Of a stretch of 64,000 nt of DNA, positions 36,841-45,315 are shown piece by piece. The position numbers and the translations under genes were made by a program. The notes beneath the pieces were generated by a model. That model made no database searches, had not been told where the DNA came from, and worked only from the letters and a program-made list of their open reading frames with translations. The number at the start of each line of letters is the position of its first letter. Within the stretch, counting starts at the first letter, position 1. Source of the DNA: JBBTCJ01 sp038043285 (GTDB taxonomy: Bacteria > Planctomycetota > Phycisphaerae > UBA1845); NCBI GenBank assembly GCA_038043285.1, contig JBBTCJ010000036.1, forward strand, positions 30,028-94,027. The letters are read 5' to 3'.

Positions 36841-38688
36841 CTACGGTCCTTCGAGGGACGGATCCGGCGTTTCCGCGACCTTGGGGCGGTCGACGAAAAA
36901 CTCCAGGGCGACATTGGGAATCTTGCGCAGGCGTTCGTACGTCGTCGGCTGAACGAGGCTGAGATACGCCATCGAACCCGTCACGCCGGTGAATCCCAAG
37001 CAAAGGACGATGATCAGCGGCAGGACAACGGTCCGGTACACCAGCGCTCGCCGCCGATCCTGCGCGGTGACGATCTCGTCAATGGCCTCCAGGATCGGCA
37101 ATCCAAGGTTCCTGGCCACCTGGCTTGAACTGCGGTAGACATGATCCAGCACTTCGGCAAGCACGACAAACAGCGCGCCGACGGCGAGACCGGCGAGCAG
37201 GGACAAGACCATGATCGTCGAAGCCTTTGGCGATACCGGCGTACTGCCACCGCGAGCCGGAAGCCCCTCGGCGAAATGGACGAGGCGTTTCTGCTCGACG
37301 GCCTTCAGCGCCGGTTCGATGGCGGCCACCGTAGTCTCGAACTGACCCTGAGCCTGTTTGGCCTTGCCGATCTTGGCCATCACCGCGGCGAACTCCTCCT
37401 GTTTCTCAAAGACGCCGTCCTTAGCCTCGCTGAACTGCTGCGTGGCGAGGGCGTTCGCTTGAAGATTGATGTCCACTTCCTTGATCTTGTGGGTCAGCGC
37501 CGCTACCTGCACGCTGACGCGGGCCTCCTCGCCGGTCCAGACCGTGGGGTGCAGCCGTTCCGCGAGGGATTCGGCGGCGGCATCATCGACGCCGGTGACG
37601 GCACACTCACGATCCATCTGCCGTTGACGATCCAAGTCGGATTCCAGACCGGAACGCCCGCCAAGCAGCTCGCGAATGTCGGGGTGTTCGTCGGTCATCC
37701 CCCGAGTCTGTCGGAGGTTCTGGACTTTTTCGTTCAGCGATTGGATTTGAGCCAGGATCGCAAGCGTCCGGGGACTGGCGAACTCCTCGACGGGCGGACC
37801 GGCGACGGAGGATTCGAACTTGTCGGGGCGGTTGGCGGCGAGGAGTTGTCGCTGGGCGCCAAGTTCGGCTTCGTATTCGCGCCGCCGCAGAAGCAGCTCG
37901 CGGCGTTCGGTCTCCAGCCCCGCCAGCCGGGCGGATATCGCTCCGGGGTCGGCTGGGTTCACGAAGGGATTCTCCATGCGAAGCTGGGTCTCCTCACGCT
38001 GGGCGCGAAGCACCAGGTTTCCGGCGGTCTGGGCCTCCTGCTGGAAATAGTCCCGCTGCTTCTGCAGGAAATCGTGGATCCACACGCCGGTGCGGTTGAT
38101 GTAATTCCGCTTCACGGTATCCACGAGACGCCGCCCGATGGCCGGGTCCGTTCCCGTATAGGTGATGCGGACGGCGTCCATCAACTCGCTGGGGGAGGTG
38201 GTGTTGATTTCCAGCGAGGCCCCGAGGGAACGGGCGAGCGAGATGCGACGTCGCTGGCCTTCATCGCTGAGCGATCCATCGGGGTTGCGGTCGTGTTCGC
38301 CGAGCAAGCCGACTTGATCGACCACTTCGGTCATGGTTTCCGGCGAGGTCAGGTCACGAACCATGGTATTGCGGAAGTACTTGTAGGAGGTCGCACCCGC
38401 CTGCATCGGGAGGTTCAGCATGATCGGGTCGTTGCGGACCTCGAAGCTGGTGGTCGCCTGGTAAGTGCGCGGGAGGTAGAAGCTGGCGACGAACGCCCCG
38501 CAGCTGACGATGCAGAAGGGCACGAAGAACATCCACCGATGCAGCGAGAGAAGTCGGAGGACGTCAAAGAGCGTCCGCCGAATTTCGGCGAATGGGCGAT
38601 CGTCCTCGCTCGCATTGTCCGTGCGGCCCAGCGGACCCGTCTGTGCGGGCCGGGACGCGTTTGAAGATCGATGGCTGCTGCGGGGCAC
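36841..38688 (-). CDS. Wzz/GumC-like polysaccharide chain-length protein
   Basis: 615 aa. Two membrane segments, MFFVPFCIVSCGAFVASFYL near residue 55 and another around residues 475-500 (IMVLSLLAGLAVGALFVVLA), enclose a long periplasmic coiled-coil region rich in Gln/Glu/Arg/Leu. A third hydrophobic stretch (VVLPLIIVLCLGFTGVTGSM) is near the end. This is the shape of polysaccharide co-polymerases. No tyrosine kinase domain is fused. Such proteins usually go with Wzy-dependent export, while the neighbours are an ABC exporter, so the pairing is somewhat mixed. GTG start. Confidence 0.85.
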   Translation of the reverse strand: MPRSSHRSSNASRPAQTGPLGRTDNASEDDRPFAEIRRTLFDVLRLLSLHRWMFFVPFCIVSCGAFVASFYLPRTYQATTSFEVRNDPIMLNLPMQAGATSYKYFRNTMVRDLTSPETMTEVVDQVGLLGEHDRNPDGSLSDEGQRRRISLARSLGASLEINTTSPSELMDAVRITYTGTDPAIGRRLVDTVKRNYINRTGVWIHDFLQKQRDYFQQEAQTAGNLVLRAQREETQLRMENPFVNPADPGAISARLAGLETERRELLLRRREYEAELGAQRQLLAANRPDKFESSVAGPPVEEFASPRTLAILAQIQSLNEKVQNLRQTRGMTDEHPDIRELLGGRSGLESDLDRQRQMDRECAVTGVDDAAAESLAERLHPTVWTGEEARVSVQVAALTHKIKEVDINLQANALATQQFSEAKDGVFEKQEEFAAVMAKIGKAKQAQGQFETTVAAIEPALKAVEQKRLVHFAEGLPARGGSTPVSPKASTIMVLSLLAGLAVGALFVVLAEVLDHVYRSSSQVARNLGLPILEAIDEIVTAQDRRRALVYRTVVLPLIIVLCLGFTGVTGSMAYLSLVQPTTYERLRKIPNVALEFFVDRPKVAETPDPSLEGP

Positions 38689-38915
38689 GCTCGTTATTCA
38701 CTCCGCTCAAGTCTCGACGAGTGCGGTGCGCGCGTTCCGCGGCGCCCGCCCAGTTCGTTCCTGGATAAACATCCCGGCGGTACCTCCCACCCGCGCATGA
38801 CGCATGTCCCACGCGGTCCGGCGTCGCCCAGGCGCATCCACTCCTGTTTTCGGACGCCGAGATAATCGGGTTGAGGGCCACTCCAAGATGCGTTGGATCG
38901 ACGGAACGGCGTTGA

Positions 38916-40628
38916 TTATCGGAAGTCGGAGGGGTGGTCCAAGGCGTTCTGTGCGGTCGAGGTCAGACGATTGGCAAGGTACACCGAGCTTTCGCGCAGA
39001 CGCCGCCAGAGCTTGGGCGGTCCGAACGAGGCATATCCCACGACCGCATCGTTCCAAACTTGGCGCAGGCCCGCAGCGTCGCGGGCAACGATGTACACCC
39101 GTTCGACGGCTCGATCCGACGGCAGCGACGGCGTCGTCATCCCCTTCTGGCCGACGTAGTAGCGAAGCGCGGGCGTATAGGGCGATACCACCGCGCAGCG
39201 TCGCGGACCCACACGCACGCAATCATCCAGAACCTCTTCCACCTCGACGATTCCACCGGTCTCGCTGTAGAGCAGGGGTTGCGGGCAGACGGTGATCAAC
39301 GGCGACAACAGCAGGCAGAGCAGCAGCACCGCGGCCACCAACCGGGTGCTCCGATAGACGAAGGGACCGGCGTCGCCCGGCCACGCGGCCCACAAGCCGG
39401 CCGACGCACACCCCAGCACTGTCGGCAAGGCGAACAACCAAGCCCGCGGCGGAAGAGGCGCCCGCATCGCAACTGCGAGTAGCATCGCGAAAAGAAGCAT
39501 CACCAGCGGAGCAAATCGTTCCGGAGCACGGTCCTCGATCGCCGACCTGGCGTAGCAAACGATCCCCAAGACGAGCGCCGCTACGACCACCCAGCTCGTA
39601 TGGCGCGTCCACAAGCTCCACGCGCCCATCAACATGGACGCCGGCGAACCAACCTGCGCGCCGAGGATCTGGTAAGCCATATGCGCGCCGCGCCGGAACC
39701 CGCTCAATCCTTCCCAGAGAAGCACCGGTGCATACAGCAGCAGGGTCCCCCCGGCGAAGACAGCGAATCCCAGTCCCAGCCCCGCCACCAACGACCTGCC
39801 CCGCACTCCCGAGACGCCGCTGCGAAAGGCCGACCACACAAACCAGGCACACAGCCCCGCCATCGCATGGGCCATCACCGGTACGGTGTAGGCGCCCAAT
39901 GCCCCGACGACGCCCCATGTCAGCCATAGGCGCCTGGCATCGGGGCGCCTGGTCAGAACGACGGTGAGCGCGACCGCCAGCGTCGCCCACACCGCGAGCC
40001 ATGAATAGCCCCGCGCGTTGGCTGAGTACTCGATCAGCGCCGACGAAGCGGCGACCGCCGCGGCGGCCAAGGCCGCCGCCGCGCGGCTCCCGCTGACGAC
40101 CCACGCCAGCCACGCCACGGCGGGAAGGAGCAACATGCCACCGAGGAGCGCCGGGAGTCTCAGCGAAGCCGGCGAGTTCCCGAACACGGCCGCACTCGCC
40201 CAGACGAAGAGCGTATGCAGAATATGGTTGTTCGGAAGATAGTGGGTCGCCGCATGGAAGGGCGACTTCGAGGCGATTTCGAGGTAGTTGTAGGACTCGT
40301 CATAGCGCATCGGATGGCTCAGCAGGAAGTGTACGCGCACTCCGAGAGCCACCAGCGCGATCAGCACCCAGAAGGTCACGAATACGGTCGGGGACACGTC
40401 GAGTCCGGGCTGGTCGTCGCACTGGAATCTCCGCCGGCGAGGGCTCTTCCCCTGATCCTTGCGATGGGAACGGCCATGGGCCGGCGCCACAGCATCACCA
40501 CCTCGATCCCCCCTGCGGCGCCGTTTCCCCGCGCGACCGAGCCGATGCAGGATCAGGCGCTCATCGCGCGGTTCGGTCGATGTTGCGCGGTCCTCGCGCC
40601 GCCTGTCTGGTTTGGATCGGTTCGCCAT
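38916..40628 (-). CDS. GT39-type membrane glycosyltransferase
   Basis: 570 aa, with about ten or more membrane segments after a 75-residue Arg-rich N-terminus. The first loop has MRYDESYNYLEIAS, the acidic D-E pair expected of GT-C enzymes (PMT/ArnT family), which use a polyprenyl-phosphate sugar at the periplasmic face. The C-terminal about 100 residues form a soluble domain. It has the same architecture as the protein at 45316-47178. The ATG at 40628 was used; a GTG ten codons upstream is possible. Confidence 0.8.
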   Translation of the reverse strand: MANRSKPDRRREDRATSTEPRDERLILHRLGRAGKRRRRGDRGGDAVAPAHGRSHRKDQGKSPRRRRFQCDDQPGLDVSPTVFVTFWVLIALVALGVRVHFLLSHPMRYDESYNYLEIASKSPFHAATHYLPNNHILHTLFVWASAAVFGNSPASLRLPALLGGMLLLPAVAWLAWVVSGSRAAAALAAAAVAASSALIEYSANARGYSWLAVWATLAVALTVVLTRRPDARRLWLTWGVVGALGAYTVPVMAHAMAGLCAWFVWSAFRSGVSGVRGRSLVAGLGLGFAVFAGGTLLLYAPVLLWEGLSGFRRGAHMAYQILGAQVGSPASMLMGAWSLWTRHTSWVVVAALVLGIVCYARSAIEDRAPERFAPLVMLLFAMLLAVAMRAPLPPRAWLFALPTVLGCASAGLWAAWPGDAGPFVYRSTRLVAAVLLLCLLLSPLITVCPQPLLYSETGGIVEVEEVLDDCVRVGPRRCAVVSPYTPALRYYVGQKGMTTPSLPSDRAVERVYIVARDAAGLRQVWNDAVVGYASFGPPKLWRRLRESSVYLANRLTSTAQNALDHPSDFR

Positions 40629-40786
40629 GCGCGTTGTCCAACCGGCTCCGACCTTCACGGCAGGTCGGCTGACCTTCTTTTCGGAAGGAGTTCACTCAGG
40701 GTGTAAGCTGCGCGACCGACTCATTGGCCCTTCCCTGACCACTCGCGGCCCTTGAGGTCGAACGCTGCCGCGCCGATCTGGCCGAG

Positions 40787-43306
40787 ATGTTCATGGCCTT
40801 CGCGACCGACACGCCTCCCTTTTGGACAAGATTCCAGCGATTCTGCACCGATAAACACCCTGGGCGGGCCGAGAAGCCGTCGTGGCACTCCGCCCCACCC
40901 GCTGCTGCCTCCGCCAAGGGTACCCCCTTGATAACCGTTGCCGAACCCACCACCGACGCATTGCGGGATGCGCTGATCCAGCTCATTAAACAGGGCAAGA
41001 CTTACGAGTCCCTGGCCGTCGCCGAGCGACTGCTCGCAGCGGAACCCCAGGACGGATACGTCCGCCTCATGGCGGTTCGCTGTCTGGTGGAGCTGGGATT
41101 GGTGCAACCGGCCAAAGAGATGCTGGCGGGCGCTTCGGCGTGGGAGGCGGATGCCGATGTTGAACCGGTTCGTCAATCGCTGGCCCGCTTGCGCGGGGCA
41201 CCCGTTTCGTGGCGGACCCTGGCCGATCGCTTCGAGCGCAACGTCGCATCCATGGAGGGGCGAGGATCCTTGGCGGCGGAGTTGCGATCCGAATGGAGCC
41301 GTGCGGAATCCTGCTACGAACTGTACCGCGACCGCCACGGCGAGCACCAGATCCGAGAACGATCGTTCGGCGGGGATTGGCGTTGGATTCCGATTCTTGC
41401 CCGACATGGCCAGGTGGAGAACGATCGCGCGTGGCCCGAGGACATCGGCGCGAACATGCCCGGTCCGTATCTCTTCGAGGGTCTTGGCCTCGGTGGATAC
41501 TTCGAACGGCTCTATCATCGCACCCACGACTCGTTCCTGGGCTACAGCTCGGCGCTGTACGTGGTCGAGCGAAAGCCGGCGCGGCTGGCGATGGTGCTCC
41601 ATCTGCGGGATTGGCGGGGGATTCTCGCCGACCCGCGTGTGCATTTCTTCCTGGGGGAAAACGCCCTGGACGCCCTGCGGAGCGCGTGGGAACAGGATGC
41701 TGATCTTCCGCCGCCGAGACAGGCGTTCACCTCGGGTCCGTTCGACGCCCACGATCCGCCGCAAGCTTGCGCGATGGTCGAACGTTTCATGGCCGCGAGG
41801 GACCGCAAGATCGAAGAATCACTGGCGGACCTCGAACGGCGTTACGCCGGTCGTGATCGGCGTTGGTGGGCGCGGCGTCTGGGGGCGGCGCTTCGCGGCG
41901 AGGACCGCCCGCTGCGGATCCTCTCGGCCGTCAGCATCCATACGACCTTCCTGCAACACTCTATCCGCGACGCGAAGCGCGCTATCGAATCTCTGGGGCA
42001 TGAATGTCGCGTGCTGACCGAGCAAACACCGTACGCGATGACCGGGAGTCTCACCTTCCACAATGCGATCCGCGAATTGGAACCGGATATCTTCTTCCTG
42101 CTCGATCATCTGCGTCCTGAGGTTCGCGGGTTGATCCCCGAGGGGCTACCCCTGCTGACCTGGGACCAGGATCAGTTACCCCACGTCGTCACCCGGGCGA
42201 ACCTGGCCAATGTGCTTCCGCATGACTTCCTGGTCGGGTGCTCAAAATCCCGCTGCGTAGAGTTAGGCTTCAACCCCAAGCAATACCTTCACGCGCGGGT
42301 TCCGACGTGCCCCGAGCAATTCGGCGGCGATCCACTGACCGACGAGGAACTTCAACGCTACGCGTGCGACGTTTCCTTCGTCAGTCACGCGTCGCAGACT
42401 CCGCACCAGTTTCATCTTCAACAGCGCGAGTCCTGCGACAATCCGGCGATCGCCCGACTGATCGATCAAATCTACGAGATCATTCCTGAGTACCTGGCTG
42501 CGTCGCCGGTTCCGGACGGGCACGTGATGAGCGCGATCATCGACGACGCCTCGCGCCGCTGCGGCGTCACGGGGTTGGACGACGATGCCTGTGTCGGGTT
42601 GGGAAACTGGTACGTCTGGCGGCTGGCAGACCGCATCTTCCGGCACCAAGCCCTCGATTGGATTGCGGACTGGTCCCGGGCCACCAGCAGGATATTTCGC
42701 ATCTACGGCAACGGCTGGCGGGAACATCCGACACTCGCGCCATTTGCCGCCGGACCGGCCGCCAACGGGCGGGAACTGCTGTGCATCCATCGCGCATCGA
42801 AGATCAACCTCCAACTGATGCCCGCGGGCTTCATCCACCAACGGGCGTTGGACGGGTTGGCCGGCGGCGGCTTCTTCCTGTCCCGACTCGCCCCCGGCGA
42901 CCTTCGCGGCAAGAGCCTCCGCCGGCTGATCACCCGGATCGATGAACTTGGAATCAGCACCACCAACGAGTTGATTCATTGCCAGGACGACGAGGTCCGC
43001 TCTTTGCTGCGCGAGCAACTGGGTGCATCGCTCTCGCGTTCTTCGCGTTACATGCCACGGCTGCTGGATCATTTGCGATACTCGGCCGAGTTACTCCATC
43101 CCGATGAAGCTTTCCAGGATTTCGAGCAGATCGTCTTTGAATCGGCCGACAGGTTCGCATCCTTGGCCGAGACGTTCCTGGGCGACGACGAGACCCGGCG
43201 AGCGGTCCAGACGCGAATGCGCCAAGTCGTCGTTGAACGCTTCAGCTACCGAGCCGCCGTGGACCAGTTCCTGCGGGCGATGACCGACTACCTGTCGTCG
43301 AACTGA
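40787..43306 (+). CDS. CgeB-type glycosyltransferase with TPR-like N-terminus
   Basis: 839 aa. Residues about 55-140 are helical and TPR-like (LRDALIQLIKQGKTYESLAV, ERLLAAEPQDGYVRLMAVRC). A middle region is unassigned. From about residue 380 the sequence resembles CgeB/DUF3880 proteins: RILSAVSIHTTFLQHSIRDA, then DIFFLLDHLRPEV, and a final donor-type region (INLQLMPAGFIHQRALDGLA). A glycosyltransferase role is inferred. Around residues 180-195 the protein has ELYRDRHGE, encoded by DNA that matches the family C repeat. Initiation is uncertain: no ribosome-binding site precedes the ATG at 40787, and a TTG at 40928 with AAGGG upstream is an alternative. Confidence 0.78.
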   Translation: MFMAFATDTPPFWTRFQRFCTDKHPGRAEKPSWHSAPPAAASAKGTPLITVAEPTTDALRDALIQLIKQGKTYESLAVAERLLAAEPQDGYVRLMAVRCLVELGLVQPAKEMLAGASAWEADADVEPVRQSLARLRGAPVSWRTLADRFERNVASMEGRGSLAAELRSEWSRAESCYELYRDRHGEHQIRERSFGGDWRWIPILARHGQVENDRAWPEDIGANMPGPYLFEGLGLGGYFERLYHRTHDSFLGYSSALYVVERKPARLAMVLHLRDWRGILADPRVHFFLGENALDALRSAWEQDADLPPPRQAFTSGPFDAHDPPQACAMVERFMAARDRKIEESLADLERRYAGRDRRWWARRLGAALRGEDRPLRILSAVSIHTTFLQHSIRDAKRAIESLGHECRVLTEQTPYAMTGSLTFHNAIRELEPDIFFLLDHLRPEVRGLIPEGLPLLTWDQDQLPHVVTRANLANVLPHDFLVGCSKSRCVELGFNPKQYLHARVPTCPEQFGGDPLTDEELQRYACDVSFVSHASQTPHQFHLQQRESCDNPAIARLIDQIYEIIPEYLAASPVPDGHVMSAIIDDASRRCGVTGLDDDACVGLGNWYVWRLADRIFRHQALDWIADWSRATSRIFRIYGNGWREHPTLAPFAAGPAANGRELLCIHRASKINLQLMPAGFIHQRALDGLAGGGFFLSRLAPGDLRGKSLRRLITRIDELGISTTNELIHCQDDEVRSLLREQLGASLSRSSRYMPRLLDHLRYSAELLHPDEAFQDFEQIVFESADRFASLAETFLGDDETRRAVQTRMRQVVVERFSYRAAVDQFLRAMTDYLSSN

Positions 43307-43448
43307 CCCGCCCTGCAAGACAAGCCCTCGACCCCAGCGACGTTCGGTTCCCAATCCAAAAGCCGCGACCCGGAACCACCGATAACCCTGCGAGCGGCGC
43401 CGGCGTGCGCAGAAATTGCGCCGACGCACCGTTTCTTGGGCAACCTCC

Positions 43449-44993
43449 ATGACCGACGTTCTGCATCCCACCTCGGGCGCGATCACGATCGGGAACAACC
43501 CATCCCCGCTCCGTGAATGCCCCGTGGAAACAACCACCCGCGTCGCTCAGATCGAGCCGGCCGTCCCCGGCAAGCGCGAGTGGTTGGATTCCATCCGGGA
43601 TTTCTACGAACGCGCCAATCGCCCACCGCGAAAGCGCTGGAGCGATTACTACTACTTGCGCATCCAGAAACGGCTGGCGGGCATGATCCCGCCGGGCACT
43701 CGCGTGCTGGAGATCGGCTGCGGCACCGGTGAACTCCTGGCCTCCTTGCGCCCCTCCGTCGGCGTGGGCGTGGACCTGAGCGAAAATCTCGTCCGCGAGG
43801 CCCGACGACGCCATCCCGACCTGCGCTTTTCGACCCTGCCCGGCGAGTCGGTGGGCGAACTCGGCGACACCTTCGACTACGTCATTCTCTCCCAGACCAT
43901 CGGCGAGGTTTATGACGTGCGCGAACTCCTGCGCGCCGTACAACGAGTCTGTCACGCGCGAACGCGGCTGATGATCGTGCAGTACAGCCGCCTATGGCAG
44001 CCGATGCTGTCCCTTCTGGAAAAACTGCGACTGAAGCGACGCGGACCGGAACAGAACTGGCTTCCTTCCGACGAAATCTCGCGCCTTCTTCATCTGGGCA
44101 ACTTTGAAACGATCCGGACGTTCGGCATGACGCCGTTTCCATGCTACGTTCCGGGACTGTCCGCACTGGTCAACCGCGTGCTGGGAAATCTTCCCGGCCT
44201 GCATCATCTGGGTCTCAGCGCCGTCGTGGTGGCCAGGTCCATCGACCCCACGGTCATCGAGAAATTCCGACCACGAAGCGCCTCGATCATAGTGCCCGCG
44301 CGAAACGAATCCGGACACATTCGGCAGATCCTCGCCCGCGTCCCGACCTTCGCCCCGCGGCAGGAGATCATCTTCGTCGAGGGCAACAGCACCGACGACA
44401 CCTGGGAGGAGATCCAACGCGTCGTCGGCGAGTACGACGGCCCGTTCACCGTTCGCGCGATGCGGCAGGACGGAAAGGGCAAAGGCGACGCGGTGCGCAA
44501 GGGGTTCGCCGCCGCCGGCGGCGACGTGCTCATGATTCTCGACGCCGATATCAGCGTTCCGCCTGAGGAACTGCCCGCGTTCTATGAAGCCCTGGCGTCC
44601 GGGAAGGGAGAGTTCATCAACGGGTCGCGGATGGTCTATCTGATGGACAGGCGGGCCATGCGTTTCCTGAATCTGCTGGGCAACAAGGGCTTCGGCTGGA
44701 TCTTTACCTACCTGTTGTCGCAGGGATTTCGCGACACGCTCTGCGGAACCAAAGTGCTGACGCGCGCGGATTACCGGCGAATCGCCGCCCAGCGGGCCTA
44801 TTTCGGCGACTTCGATCCCTTCGGCGATTTTGATCTGCTGTTCGGGGCCGCACGAGCGAATCTCAAGATCATCGATCTACCCGTCCACTACAAAGCCCGC
44901 ACCTACGGCGAAACGAACATCTCACGATTCCGCCACGGGTGGATGCTGCTGCGGATGTGCGTCTTGGCCGCAAGAAAGCTGAAGTTTGTTTGA
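43449..44993 (+). CDS. Methyltransferase-GT2 fusion protein
   Basis: 514 aa. The N-terminal half is a class I methyltransferase (VLEIGCGTGELLASLRPSVG near residue 87, then YVILSQTIGEVYDVRELLRA). From about residue 275 it is a GT2 enzyme of the dolichyl-phosphate-mannose-synthase type: SIIVPARNESGHIRQILARV, EIIFVEGNSTDDTWEEIQRV, the DxD segment MILDADISVPPEELP, and the end RTYGETNISRFRHGWMLL. Such GT2s charge polyprenyl phosphate with a sugar, which would supply the two GT39-type enzymes here. The ATG at 43449 lies 142 nt after the CgeB-type gene. Confidence 0.9.
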   Translation: MTDVLHPTSGAITIGNNPSPLRECPVETTTRVAQIEPAVPGKREWLDSIRDFYERANRPPRKRWSDYYYLRIQKRLAGMIPPGTRVLEIGCGTGELLASLRPSVGVGVDLSENLVREARRRHPDLRFSTLPGESVGELGDTFDYVILSQTIGEVYDVRELLRAVQRVCHARTRLMIVQYSRLWQPMLSLLEKLRLKRRGPEQNWLPSDEISRLLHLGNFETIRTFGMTPFPCYVPGLSALVNRVLGNLPGLHHLGLSAVVVARSIDPTVIEKFRPRSASIIVPARNESGHIRQILARVPTFAPRQEIIFVEGNSTDDTWEEIQRVVGEYDGPFTVRAMRQDGKGKGDAVRKGFAAAGGDVLMILDADISVPPEELPAFYEALASGKGEFINGSRMVYLMDRRAMRFLNLLGNKGFGWIFTYLLSQGFRDTLCGTKVLTRADYRRIAAQRAYFGDFDPFGDFDLLFGAARANLKIIDLPVHYKARTYGETNISRFRHGWMLLRMCVLAARKLKFV

Positions 44994-45069
44994 CGTCGAA
45001 TTGACCGACCCCCACCCCTCCGCAGGACTCCACGCGCGATGCTTCGGCCGGCGGCAAAATCCCGCGCGC

Positions 45070-45220
45070 TAAATGGGAGCGCGGAAAGATTTACGCTTCC
45101 TGAGCCGCTGGCTTCAGCCTGCGCGACACTTTGAACGTCGGTTCCATTGCGATGGGGGAAGCATCGCGCGGGCTAAAGCCCGTGGCTCAGGATAAATTAC
45201 TCTGCGCTCCTGCTTAGCTC
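45070..45220. repeat. Family A composite, MITE-like element
   Basis: The ends GCTAAATGGGAGCGC and GCGCTCCTGCTTAGC are imperfect inverted repeats. Inside them CCTGAGCC (about 45101) and GGCTCAGG (about 45184) are inverted, each next to a GC-rich half palindrome. The right half matches the element at 6436-6511 over about 35 nt. The element is about 150 bp and has no ORF. Confidence 0.8.
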
Positions 45221-45233
45221 ATTTTCGCTCTTT

Positions 45234-45300
45234 GTGTAACGTCGCCCTTCATGGGCGGCGCGTCCCAGGAAGCGCCGCGGATGATCTGCGGCGCTGCACA
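45234..45300. repeat. Family B palindromic element, degenerate
   Basis: Starts GTGTAACGTCGCCC and contains GCGGCGC-gtcccaggaa-GCGCCGC, ending GCGGCGCTGCAC. Related to the copies at 55378, 57897 and 63041. Confidence 0.75.
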
Positions 45301-45315
45301 ACAACGCATTTGGCT

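Larger units (their letters stand above)
44994..45315. other. Repeat-filled intergenic region
   Basis: About 320 nt between convergent genes, almost entirely made of one family A composite element (45070-45220) and one family B element (45234-45300). No coding frame. Confidence 0.8.

Noticed and set aside
37141..38664. A 507-codon frame antisense to the Wzz-like gene
   Set aside because: An antisense shadow; its composition mirrors the coiled-coil codons of the real gene.
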